15,671 nt of DNA. Source: CBDUUP01 sp965370435 (GTDB lineage: Bacteria; Chloroflexota; Anaerolineae; Anaerolineales; UBA11579). Positions 6,972 through 13,654 of the stretch are shown one piece after another. Numbering within the stretch: position 1 is the stretch's first letter; every line of letters starts with the position of its first letter. The DNA is taken from positions 1 through 15,671 of the forward strand of contig CBDUUP010000059.1 of assembly GCA_965370435.1 (NCBI GenBank). The letters run 5' to 3'. The notes under the pieces were generated by a model. The model had not been told where the DNA came from. It worked only from the letters and a program-made list of their open reading frames with translations, and searched no databases. The translations under genes and the position numbers were made by a program.

Positions 6972-8429
6972 ATGGAGAACCCCACTATCAGCCTAGAGAA
7001 TACCACCCGCATGGTTGCGCGCAGACTGTCGCTGTACTGGGGGTGCGTTGTGGCGATCTATTTTCTGTATCTCGATATAAGAATTTTGGTGTCCCTGTAT
7101 GATCATTTATTTTTCGCGCCTACACAGGGGTTAGCGTGGAACTTATTATATGCGGCTGCGATCATCTGGCTTCCCCGGAAGTTCGAGCTGGTTGGAGGGA
7201 TAGCCTATGTGGTCTTTGGATTATATTTGGGATCCTTGCTGTTCGCTTTAACCATAGTGATGGGATTGCCCTGGAGTGAGGCAATTTTCTTCCTGCTTGG
7301 TGGATCAATCCCTATGGTGGTTATCGGGGTCATGTTCATTGTCAGTTGGATCAAGGCTCGCAAAGCGAAAGCGCTGGCAAAGGATGACGGCGCGATGGGA
7401 AAAGAAGTCAAACCCAAGAAGCATACTCTGGCAAGGATGAATAGATTCGCAGCCTTATACGGGCTTCTTCTGATCGTGGTTCTGGTGTCCCCTCCAGTTT
7501 ATAAATTATATCTAGAGATGGATCTGGTGGGCGTATATCCAAGAGGCGAGGAGTATAATATATTCAAAAGGCTGGAAGACGTGATTGTACAGGGCGATTA
7601 TGCATACGCCAACGCCGGTGAAGATGAATTCCACATTTTTGACGTATCCAATCCTGCCGACCCAGTCAAGGCAGGTTCATACATTTCGGAAGGCCACATT
7701 GTGGATTTTGTAATCCGTGGGAAATACGCCTACCTATCCAGCCGAGACATCGGCCTGGAAATTCTGGACATCTCGGATCCAACGCACCCTTTCCAGGTCA
7801 GCGTGACATACACCGGGTATATCGAAAGCCTGGTATTACAAGATAACCTGGTTTTCATCGGTGAATCCAAAGGTATCCACGTCAGCGGGTACGACAAGAG
7901 CAAGCTGCACATATTCGACGTATCTGATCCCACAGCCGTCGTAGAAGTGGGCGCGGGAACTGACCTCGGTTTGCCTATGGCGATCTACGATCACTATCTT
8001 TTTACAGTCCGAAGATCGGACTCTCGCAATGATGCCGATGAATTGAACGTGGTTGACGTAGCAGACCCCCATAATCCGGTTCCCATACATCAAGACTTAT
8101 CATTTTACTATATAATGGATATTGAAATTGGAAATGATATTCTCTATCTAGCATCCAATTTCCAGGTGACTATCTTTGACATTTCCGATCCATCCACGCC
8201 GGTCGAATTGGGCTTCTATCGAAGAGGAGCTCGTTCTATAGCCGTAAGCGGTAGCTACCTTTACGCTGTAATCAATAGCGGAATCATGGTTTTGGATGTT
8301 TCTGATCCGGGTAGACCTAGGCTGGCCGCACGGAGTGAACTAGCCTATTCAGGTGGTGTTTTTGTATCATCGGGCCACGTTTTCGTGGCAGATATGTCAG
8401 GATTGTTCATCTTCGAGACCAAACCCTAG
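6972..8429 (+). CDS. Membrane-anchored LVIVD-repeat beta-propeller protein
   Basis: A 485-residue protein in two parts. Residues about 21-177 hold around five hydrophobic helices (near 21-43, 54-67, 72-97, 103-126 and 157-177), with a basic cytoplasmic-looking loop (RKAKALAKDDGAM) before the last. Residues about 190-485 consist of repeats ending in a pattern such as HIFDVSNPADPV, EILDISDPTHPF, HIFDVSDPTAVV, NVVDVADPHNPV, TIFDISDPSTPV and MVLDVSDPGRPR, the LVIVD signature, probably forming a propeller outside the membrane. I recognise no catalytic site. ATG 6972 has AAGG (6960-6963) upstream; TTG 6954 is a poorer start. The gene is visibly richer in A+T than its neighbours, a sign of separate origin. 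It lies between two YjbR tail fragments. Confidence 0.8.
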   Translation: MENPTISLENTTRMVARRLSLYWGCVVAIYFLYLDIRILVSLYDHLFFAPTQGLAWNLLYAAAIIWLPRKFELVGGIAYVVFGLYLGSLLFALTIVMGLPWSEAIFFLLGGSIPMVVIGVMFIVSWIKARKAKALAKDDGAMGKEVKPKKHTLARMNRFAALYGLLLIVVLVSPPVYKLYLEMDLVGVYPRGEEYNIFKRLEDVIVQGDYAYANAGEDEFHIFDVSNPADPVKAGSYISEGHIVDFVIRGKYAYLSSRDIGLEILDISDPTHPFQVSVTYTGYIESLVLQDNLVFIGESKGIHVSGYDKSKLHIFDVSDPTAVVEVGAGTDLGLPMAIYDHYLFTVRRSDSRNDADELNVVDVADPHNPVPIHQDLSFYYIMDIEIGNDILYLASNFQVTIFDISDPSTPVELGFYRRGARSIAVSGSYLYAVINSGIMVLDVSDPGRPRLAARSELAYSGGVFVSSGHVFVADMSGLFIFETKP

Positions 8430-8460
8430 CGGATAGGTCAATCCGGGAGCCGTGGAATTG

Positions 8461-8478
8461 GGCGGACAGACGTCCGCC
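8461..8478. repeat. GC-rich hairpin, GGCGGAC family, copy 2
   Basis: Identical over 18 bases to 6871-6888: stem GGCGGAC (8461-8467) with GTCCGCC (8472-8478), loop AGAC. It abuts the YjbR tail fragment that begins at 8480. There is no T-run after it. Confidence 0.75.
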
Positions 8479-8479
8479 C

Positions 8480-8576
8480 GCCGGGGGAACTGGTGGCCGA
8501 GTTGATTGACCACTCCTACGATCTGGTGGTGAAGGGGTTGAAGAAGGCGGATAGGGAGAGGTTGCTGGGGGCGTGA
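8480..8576 (+). pseudogene. Truncated YjbR paralogue, last 31 codons (copy 3)
   Basis: Aligned without gaps to 6733-6829 of the intact gene, this 97-base stretch differs at eight positions. Its frame is open to a TGA at the same point, giving PGELVAELIDHSYDLVVKGL and then KKADRERLLGA. The seven changed codons comprise three silent changes and the conservative swaps R/K, V/A, K/R and T/A, so the differences built up while both copies were coding. It is therefore the tail of a once-functional paralogue, not a fresh partial duplication. The 5' part is gone, cut at the hairpin 8461-8478. Confidence 0.75.
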
Positions 8577-8585
8577 AACCGGCGG

Positions 8586-8605
8586 TCTTGAACAAGAGCG
8601 GGCCG
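8586..8605 (+). pseudogene. Remnant of an FG-GAP gene 3' end
   Basis: Twenty bases beginning TCTTGAACAAGA match 10570-10589, the last codons of the intact FG-GAP gene, at 19 positions. In frame they read LNKSGP against LNKTGP. The stop codon is lost. The fragment starts about ten bases after the YjbR-tail stop. It probably marks a former FG-GAP-type gene deleted from here. Confidence 0.5.
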
Positions 8606-8626
8606 AGATTTTGACCCTCAGTAGGG

Positions 8627-8643
8627 GCGACCCGCCGGGTCGC
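8627..8643. repeat. GC-rich hairpin, GCGACCC variant
   Basis: GCGACCC (8627-8633) and GGGTCGC (8637-8643) form a perfect 7-bp stem with loop GCC, preceded by GTAGGG. It sits 20 bp upstream of the -35 box of the FG-GAP promoter and could insulate it from upstream transcription. Confidence 0.7.
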
Positions 8644-8662
8644 ACCTTTACGCGCTTTTTTG

Positions 8663-8691
8663 TTGACACCCCTTGTGAAGTCGTGTACTAT
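8663..8691 (+). promoter_or_regulatory. Sigma-70 type promoter of the FG-GAP gene
   Basis: The perfect -35 box TTGACA (8663-8668) is followed, after exactly 17 bp, by TACTAT (8686-8691), five of six matches to TATAAT. Transcription would start near 8698, about 68 nt ahead of the ATG at 8766. This is the best promoter in the window and suggests strong basal expression. Confidence 0.75.
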
Positions 8692-8765
8692 ATACCTATT
8701 CAGGCCTCAGGGTGTACAAAACATTGTGGATGCATCGCATGATATTCAACAATTGGAGGACTGAC

Positions 8766-10592
8766 ATGTCAGTACAAAAGTTTCGCCTGTATGGTTTCCT
8801 GCACCTATTCGTCGTCCTATTGACTTTAGGCGCACTTCTTTTAAATCCCTTCACCAGCGCCATTACATTAGCGGAGGAAAATCCTTTTTCCCCCGGACTG
8901 AGCGCGGCCATTGAGGAGGCAATGGGGCCAGAGGCATACGCCCAGTTTATCGAGGACGCCAAACTCACCGCCTCCGACGCCGCTGCAGATGACAGTTTCG
9001 GCCACGCCGTCGCCATCAGCGGGGACACCGCCCTGGTGGGGGCCCATGTTGACGACAGCTTGCAAGGCTCAGCCTACATCTTCGAGCGAAACCAGGGCGG
9101 GGTAGACACCTGGGGGCAGGTGGCCAAACTCACCGCCTCCGATGGCGTGGGGGGTGACCAATTCGGCTATTCCATCGCCCTCAGCGGGGACACCGCTCTG
9201 GTGGGAGCCTATTTGGACGACGATGGCGGAAGCGCCTCCGGCTCGGCTTACATTTTCGAGCGAGACCAGGGAGGAGCTGATAACTGGGGGGAGGTGGCCA
9301 AACTCACCGCCTCCGACGGTGCGGCGGATGACTATTTCGGTTATTGTGTCTCCGTGAGCGGGAATACTGCTCTGGTGGGTTCACTGTTCAACGATGACGG
9401 TGGCAACGCCTCCGGCTCAGCCTACATCTTTGAGCGGGACCAGGGCGGGGCTGACAATTGGGGCCAGTTGAAGAAACTCACCGCCTCTGACGGCGCGGCG
9501 CTTGACTTATTCGGCAACGCCGTCGCACTCAGTGGGGACACCGCCCTGGTTGCCGCCTATTACGATGATGACAACGGCCCCGACTCTGGCTCAGCCTACA
9601 TCTTCGAGCGGGACCAAGGCGGGACAGACAACTGGGGGGAGGCGAAGAAACTCACCGCCTCCGACGGTTCGACCTATGATTATTTCGGCTTCTCTGTCGC
9701 ACTCAGCGGGGATACCGCCCTGGTGTCGGCTGATGAAGATGATGACGAAGGCAGCGCCTCAGGCTCGGCCTACCTCATCGAGCGAGACCAGGGTGGGGCT
9801 GGCAACTGGGGAGAGGTGAAAAAACTTACCGCCTCCGACGGTGCGGCCTACGATTATTTTGGAGAGTTCATCGCCCTCAGCGGGGACACCGCCCTGGTGG
9901 GGGCGCCATACGATGACGACAACGGAGCTAGTTCCGGCTCAGCCTATGTCTTCCAACGCAACCAGGGGGGCATTGGAAATTGGGGGGAAGCGGCCAAGCT
10001 CACCGCCTCCGACGGTGCGGCGGATGACTATTTCGGCCTCTCCGTCGCCATCAGCGGGGATACCGTCCTGGTGGGGGCTAATAACGACGATGACGACGGC
10101 GCCAACTCCGGCTCCGCCTACATCTACACACCCTATCTCGCCAACGGCAGCTTCGAAGACCCCCTGGGCGCGGAGTGGACTGAGGTCGTATCCGCCAATG
10201 GCGATGGGCGGGTTCCCCTGAACCAGGCCTATGAAGGGAGCTACATCTATCTTTTCAAGGCGGATGGCGGATTGGAGATCATCCGGCAGACAGTGGCTGC
10301 GAGTGGGATCGCCGGGGATGAGTACACGCTCACTTTATATTTCGGGGGGAAGGATGTGGATTTGAGCGGGAACCTGGGCGCGCGGCTGATGTTCAAAAAC
10401 GGCGGCGTCAAGGTGGACAAGAAGATTTGTATTTTCACCCCGCCTTCTTCGTCATTCTTCTGGAGTTCCTTCACCTGCACCCTCACCGCCACCGGGGCCT
10501 TCGACAACATCGAGGTCATCATCGGTATACAGAATGTGACCGGTGGCATGGTCGGGGTGGATGCGGCCATCTTGAACAAGACCGGGCCGTAA
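8766..10592 (+). CDS. Secreted FG-GAP repeat beta-propeller protein
   Basis: A 608-residue exported protein. Residues 1-36 form a signal peptide: basic start MSVQKFR, hydrophobic core LHLFVVLLTLGALLL, possible cleavage near 33-36. From residue 66 come seven repeats, each starting KLTASD and containing SGDTALVGA, a DDD-rich calcium-type loop and GSAYIFERDQGG; repeats 2-7 begin exactly 58 residues apart. Seven FG-GAP units fit one closed propeller. The last part (about 462-608) begins with LANGSFEDPL, a start common in extracellular carbohydrate-binding-like beta-sandwich domains; no catalytic residues are visible. A role in surface binding or adhesion is inference. Start: GGAGGA at 8755-8760, 5 nt before ATG 8766; the in-frame GTG at 8712 lacks such a site. 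No C-terminal sorting signal was seen. Confidence 0.85.
   Translation: MSVQKFRLYGFLHLFVVLLTLGALLLNPFTSAITLAEENPFSPGLSAAIEEAMGPEAYAQFIEDAKLTASDAAADDSFGHAVAISGDTALVGAHVDDSLQGSAYIFERNQGGVDTWGQVAKLTASDGVGGDQFGYSIALSGDTALVGAYLDDDGGSASGSAYIFERDQGGADNWGEVAKLTASDGAADDYFGYCVSVSGNTALVGSLFNDDGGNASGSAYIFERDQGGADNWGQLKKLTASDGAALDLFGNAVALSGDTALVAAYYDDDNGPDSGSAYIFERDQGGTDNWGEAKKLTASDGSTYDYFGFSVALSGDTALVSADEDDDEGSASGSAYLIERDQGGAGNWGEVKKLTASDGAAYDYFGEFIALSGDTALVGAPYDDDNGASSGSAYVFQRNQGGIGNWGEAAKLTASDGAADDYFGLSVAISGDTVLVGANNDDDDGANSGSAYIYTPYLANGSFEDPLGAEWTEVVSANGDGRVPLNQAYEGSYIYLFKADGGLEIIRQTVAASGIAGDEYTLTLYFGGKDVDLSGNLGARLMFKNGGVKVDKKICIFTPPSSSFFWSSFTCTLTATGAFDNIEVIIGIQNVTGGMVGVDAAILNKTGP
8961..10135 (+). repeat. 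Seven coding tandem repeats, 174-bp period
   Basis: The KLTASD codons start at 8961, 9126, 9300, 9474, 9648, 9822 and 9996. The spacing is 165 bp once and then 174 bp five times. Units are similar at the DNA level, including shared codons in the GGGGACACCGC and CAGGGCGGGG stretches. This is a propeller-blade array within the FG-GAP gene and a likely hotspot for unit gain or loss. Confidence 0.9.
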
Positions 10593-10607
10593 TTCATGTA
10601 CAAACAA

Positions 10608-10649
10608 AGGGACAGGTTTCACGACCTAAGGTCGTCATAACCTGTCCCT
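10608..10649. terminator. Compound hairpin between convergent genes
   Basis: The outer stem AGGGACAGGTT (10608-10618) and AACCTGTCCCT (10639-10649) is perfect over 11 bp. Inside it ACGACC (10621-10626) pairs with GGTCGT (10630-10635). It lies between the FG-GAP stop and the end of the oppositely oriented ABC permease, so it probably ends transcription from both sides, although the T-runs are weak (ATATTTT on the plus side). It could also be a dispersed palindromic repeat used as a terminator. Confidence 0.65.
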
Positions 10650-10686
10650 AATATTTTCATAAACTACTCAGCGGGATGGGAAATCC

Positions 10687-11433
10687 TCAATCCTTCTCCC
10701 TCAAAGTAATCATCACCAAAATCACCACAGCCAACCCATACCCCAGAATCCCCCCCAACAAAGTCCAATCGTCGAATAACCCCTCTCCCCCGATCAGAAC
10801 CTGCAAGGCCTCATTGGTGTAATACAGGGGCGTCAAGTAGCCGAGCGGCTGCGACCATTCCGGCAGTTGGTCAATGGGCAGGATGATGCCCGAAATGATG
10901 ACCGATAGCACCACCAGGGGGACGAAGGGGAAGACCTGCCCCTCGGTGCGGGCGTAGTTGGAGACCAGCATCCCCAACGCCATACTGATGACGGCCAGCA
11001 GCCACATGACCAAATACATTGAAGCCAACCGGCCGACCTCATACTCAAGCTCGAAGAGCCAATTGAGTTCGGCCAGGATGATGAGGCTTTGGGCGGTCGC
11101 CATGACCGAATAGGCTGCCAGATAACCGCCGATGATCTCCACCTGGTTGTAGCCGCTGACGAACATCCGCGTCAGGGTTCCGGCGGTGCGCTCCCGCACC
11201 AGGACGATGGCGGTCAATACGAAGGTGATGAAATGGACGATGAAGGCCCCATAGGGAATGACGTAGACGCTGATGTCGAACATAGGGCTTGCCAGCGCAT
11301 CGAACACCACGTTGATGAAATAGATGATGAGCAAAGGGAACATGATGGAAAGCACGATCTGGCGGCGGTCGTGCTGGAGCTGTTTCAACACCCGCCGGGT
11401 CACTGCGCCCATACGTTTAAGCGTTGCCGTCAT
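10687..11433 (-). CDS. ABC-2 type transporter permease
   Basis: A 248-residue membrane protein with about six helices, beginning near RQIVLSIMFPLLIIYFINVVF (24-44) and ending with GYGLAVVILVMITL (231-244). The segment VRERTAGTLTRMFVSGYNQVEIIGGYL (79-105) is the cytoplasmic coupling loop with the E-x-x-x-G-T-L signature of ABC-2 permeases. It pairs with the ATPase encoded just upstream to form an exporter of unknown substrate (drug, lipid or polysaccharide are typical of the family). I start it at the ATG whose complement is 11431-11433, because AAGGAGG lies 6 nt ahead (11440-11446). The earlier ATG at 11463 lacks this. It overlaps the end of the ATPase gene by 17 nt in another frame, so translation is probably coupled. 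Confidence 0.85.
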   Translation of the reverse strand: MTATLKRMGAVTRRVLKQLQHDRRQIVLSIMFPLLIIYFINVVFDALASPMFDISVYVIPYGAFIVHFITFVLTAIVLVRERTAGTLTRMFVSGYNQVEIIGGYLAAYSVMATAQSLIILAELNWLFELEYEVGRLASMYLVMWLLAVISMALGMLVSNYARTEGQVFPFVPLVVLSVIISGIILPIDQLPEWSQPLGYLTPLYYTNEALQVLIGGEGLFDDWTLLGGILGYGLAVVILVMITLREKD

Positions 11434-12310
11434 CAGCAGCCTCCTTTGACCCCTGGGATTCATGCTCGTCGATCATCCGCAGCACCACGGCTTCGAGAGT
11501 GTCTTCTTCTATATCTATGCGGGTGATGGATGGGTCCAGCCCGTGAGCCTGCAACAGCCGGGGCAATTGCTCTGGATAATTGTCAGCCTCCTGCTCGATG
11601 ATCTCCTCCCCGCGGCTGATCTTTATCTTGGCCTGGCTGTTCCACAGAAGCTGGCGGGGGGTGTCGTCGGCCAGCAGCGTGCCTCGATGCAGGATCGCCA
11701 GCCGGTCGCAGTACATGGCCTCGTCCATCTGGTGGGTGCTGACCACGAGGGTGACTCCCTGGGCGGTCAGCTTGCGGAAATGCTTCCAAAAGGTATTGCG
11801 GAGTTGGGGGTCTATCCCGGAGGTGGGTTCATCCAGGAAGAGCAACTGGGGTTGATGCACCAGCGCGCAGGCCAGCGACACCCGCTGCTTCATCCCGCCG
11901 GAGAATTTATACACCGGGTCGCGGGCACGGTCGCTCAGTCCCACAAAGTCCAGCGTCTCGTCTATCCGTTGGGAGAGATTTTCGATAGGGTGGGCCTGGC
12001 CGAAGAAGCGGAGATTATCCCGCGCCGAGATGTCTTCGTACAGGGCCGGCTCCTGGGGCATGTAGCCGATGAGACGGCGCAAGGCCAGCTTCTGCTTCTG
12101 CGGGTTCATGGCTAATACGGATAGGCTGCCGGAAGTGGGTTTGGTGGCCCCGATCAGGTGCCGGATGAGGGTGGTTTTCCCGGCTCCGTTGGGACCCAGC
12201 AGGCCGTAGATCTGCCCGCCTTCAATTTTCAGGTTCACGCCCTTGAGGGCCTGGACTTTGCCGAAATCCTTGTGCAGGTCCTGGACGTGAACCGAGGGGG
12301 ATGCATTCAT
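11417..12310 (-). CDS. ABC transporter ATP-binding protein (ABC-2 exporter type)
   Basis: A 297-residue ATPase that powers the adjacent permease. Walker A is GPNGAGKT (39-46), the Q-loop is YMPQEP, the signature is FSGGMKQ (136-142), Walker B is LLFLDEPTSGID with Glu161, and the H-loop His193 is in STHQMDE. The short FGKVQALKGVNLKI start and FSGGMKQR signature fit the drug/multidrug exporter (CcmA/DrrA-like) group. About 80 residues after the core (from about 215) are charged and end in a domain with EEDTLEAVVLRM, typical of these exporters. GGAG (complement of 12319-12322) lies 8 nt from the ATG. It is first in a two-gene operon with the permease. Confidence 0.9.
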   Translation of the reverse strand: MNASPSVHVQDLHKDFGKVQALKGVNLKIEGGQIYGLLGPNGAGKTTLIRHLIGATKPTSGSLSVLAMNPQKQKLALRRLIGYMPQEPALYEDISARDNLRFFGQAHPIENLSQRIDETLDFVGLSDRARDPVYKFSGGMKQRVSLACALVHQPQLLFLDEPTSGIDPQLRNTFWKHFRKLTAQGVTLVVSTHQMDEAMYCDRLAILHRGTLLADDTPRQLLWNSQAKIKISRGEEIIEQEADNYPEQLPRLLQAHGLDPSITRIDIEEDTLEAVVLRMIDEHESQGSKEAADDGNA

Positions 12311-12351
12311 AGTTTTTTCTCCATCGGGTCAAATGGTGATGCGTTTTTTAG

Positions 12352-12381
12352 ATTATATACCTGAATGGAGGAGGATGCCAC
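12352..12381 (-). promoter_or_regulatory. Probable promoter of the ABC operon
   Basis: On the minus strand, a perfect -10 box TATAAT (complement of 12352-12357) is preceded, after 18 bp, by GTGGCA (complement of 12376-12381), four of six matches to TTGACA. The transcript would begin about 35 nt before the ATPase ATG. Confidence 0.5.
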
Positions 12382-12434
12382 AAAAGAAAGGGGCGACTCG
12401 CTTGGCATGAGCGCTCGAACGTTGGGTCGGGCGG

Positions 12435-12452
12435 GGCGGACATCGGTCCGCC
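12435..12452. repeat. GC-rich hairpin, GGCGGAC family, copy 3
   Basis: GGCGGAC (12435-12441) pairs with GTCCGCC (12446-12452), loop ATCG. The stem is identical to those at 6871 and 8461; only the loop differs. It lies between the end of the membrane-protein pair and the ABC operon promoter on the minus strand. Confidence 0.7.
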
Positions 12453-12474
12453 TCTACCATCGACAAAGCTCAGG

Positions 12475-12909
12475 TCAAGACGGTTGCACGCTGTCTTGGG
12501 TTTTTGACCAGCGAAAGAACCAGAGGATCAGCCATAAGAAGGGGAATATGAGTGTGGCATAGCCAAGCGCATATAGAAGCGCCTCTGGGAGATCCCAGTC
12601 ACCCAACAATGCCATCAGGAAGGCCGTGAGCGACCCGCCCCATAAAATAAGCAGCGATCCCAGACGGATTCTTGCTGCGGGGGAACTTTTCACCAGGATG
12701 TATAAAAACCATCCGACCACCCCCAATAGGGCCGGGAGTCTAAAGCTTTCACAGATACCGTAGAATACCAATATCCCAAAGAAATAGATAGGTCCGAATT
12801 CGCCCAAGTAGGGGAGTAGTAAAAATAGGGCCACGTGAAGGCCCACAAAACCCATGAGTAGATAGTATCCCAGCTCGGGGGGCATTGACTTCTGTAGTAT
12901 TGATTTCAT
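12475..12909 (-). CDS. Hypothetical four-helix membrane protein (paralogue of upstream gene)
   Basis: A 144-residue membrane protein of no family I recognise, with about four hydrophobic helices. Landmarks are GYYLLMGFVGLHVALFLLL near the N-terminus, LPALLGVVGWFLYIL, RIRLGSLLILWGG and a closing LIFPFLWLILWFF. The order YxLMGxxGLxV, LLGxVGxxLY, RLxxLLILWG is shared with the next gene upstream, so the two are paralogues. I start at the ATG whose complement ends at 12909, because GGAGG (12915-12919) is 5 nt ahead of it. The in-frame ATG at 12921 has no ribosome-binding site and itself overlaps that motif. The gap to the upstream gene is 21 nt, so they are co-transcribed. Confidence 0.65.
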   Translation of the reverse strand: MKSILQKSMPPELGYYLLMGFVGLHVALFLLLPYLGEFGPIYFFGILVFYGICESFRLPALLGVVGWFLYILVKSSPAARIRLGSLLILWGGSLTAFLMALLGDWDLPEALLYALGYATLIFPFLWLILWFFRWSKTQDSVQPS

Positions 12910-12930
12910 TTCATCCTCCATGTGAAGGGT

Positions 12931-13455
12931 TCAAGGTTGGGGGGAGGCGCCTTCATTCTGGATGGACGATTGGGGCCTTCGTGTGTTCAATAAAAGATAC
13001 CAGAAGAACCACAAGAGTGGCAGGAGGAAAAGGCTGAGGTTCGTCATGAAAGGTATTGGGTATTTGATGAGGATGGGCTTGATATTCCGGGGATAATAAA
13101 TGCTGGAGGCCCCTTCGAAGAAGGCGGTGAACAACCCCAATAGATCCCCCGCGATGGTTGCGAAGGCGGCCCCCCACAAGATGAGGAGCGCTAACAGCCG
13201 GAGCCTGCTCTCACGGGGCTGGGTGAAGAGGGCGTATAGAGAAAATCCGACCAACCCCAAGAGGGGCAGCAGCGCTAAGGCGGGATAGATGTTGTTGAGG
13301 AAAGACAAGGTTTGAGGGAAAACCGCATCCAGGTAGATCTTGAACAGGGGCAGCAAGCCCGTCGCGGTGATAACGCTCACCGGAAGGCCGATCAGCCCCA
13401 TGAGGACGTAGACAATCGGCTCTGGATTGAATGCCTTCTCTGGTTTGGGTTTCAT
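12931..13455 (-). CDS. Hypothetical four-helix membrane protein
   Basis: A 174-residue membrane protein of unknown family, about four helices, with cytosol-like ends: MKPKPEKAFNPEP at the start and NTRRPQSSIQNEGASPQP at the end. Key stretches are VYVLMGLIGLPVSVITATGLL, LLPLLGLVGFSLYALF, RLRLLALLILWGAAFATIAGDLLG and LSLFLLPLLWFFWYLLL. The pattern repeats that of the downstream gene, with a longer first loop (IYLDAVFPQTLSFLNNIYP). I start at the ATG with complement 13453-13455, with GAGG 5 nt ahead; in-frame ATGs at 13512 and 13515 would add about 20 charged residues. The pair lies between the ABC operon and the replication gene; nothing in the sequence ties it to either. Confidence 0.65.
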   Translation of the reverse strand: MKPKPEKAFNPEPIVYVLMGLIGLPVSVITATGLLPLFKIYLDAVFPQTLSFLNNIYPALALLPLLGLVGFSLYALFTQPRESRLRLLALLILWGAAFATIAGDLLGLFTAFFEGASSIYYPRNIKPILIKYPIPFMTNLSLFLLPLLWFFWYLLLNTRRPQSSIQNEGASPQP

Positions 13456-13561
13456 TTGGGCCTCTTCCTCATCCTTGTTTGATGAGCGCCGGGGCGGGTC
13501 ACTTCTGGGGGACATCATAGCATAAAAATGCCTCCCCGCGCTTCCTTTAGCAGATTCCAAT

Positions 13562-13592
13562 TTTGTCAATAACTTTACAGCCGCTTGACAAA
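13562..13592. promoter_or_regulatory. Inverted TTTGTCAA/TTGACAAA repeat in a divergent intergenic region
   Basis: TTTGTCAA (13562-13569) and TTGACAAA (13585-13592) are perfect inverted 8-mers separated by 15 bp. The right one contains the -35 box of the replication gene. On the minus strand no -10 box fits at 16-18 bp, so the left arm is unlikely to be a promoter element and may be an operator half-site. Confidence 0.4.
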
Positions 13593-13612
13593 TAGAACAA
13601 TTGTGCTATGCT
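13585..13612 (+). promoter_or_regulatory. Promoter of the Prim-Pol/ATPase gene
   Basis: Perfect TTGACA (13585-13590), 16-bp spacer, then TATGCT (13607-13612), four of six matches to TATAAT. The ATG at 13655 follows about 35 nt after the expected transcription start. Confidence 0.6.
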
Positions 13613-13654
13613 ACCAGCCTTTATTGGGAACTACCTACCTTATGGAGGCGAAAT

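Noticed and set aside
8712..8765. GTG at 8712 as FG-GAP start
   Set aside because: ATG 8766 has a strong GGAGGA at the right distance and begins a proper signal peptide; the extension would spoil it.
8961..10135. Regular repeats that might suggest a CRISPR array
   Set aside because: The period is 174 bp, a whole number of codons, and the repeats encode FG-GAP blades inside one open frame.
6359..10649. Palindromes as terminal repeats of one composite transposon
   Set aside because: The palindromes belong to different sequence types, no transposase gene lies between them, and no target-site duplication is visible.
13564..13569. Minus-strand TTGACA as promoter for the membrane-protein pair
   Set aside because: The bases 16-18 bp downstream do not resemble a -10 box; kept only as part of the inverted repeat.
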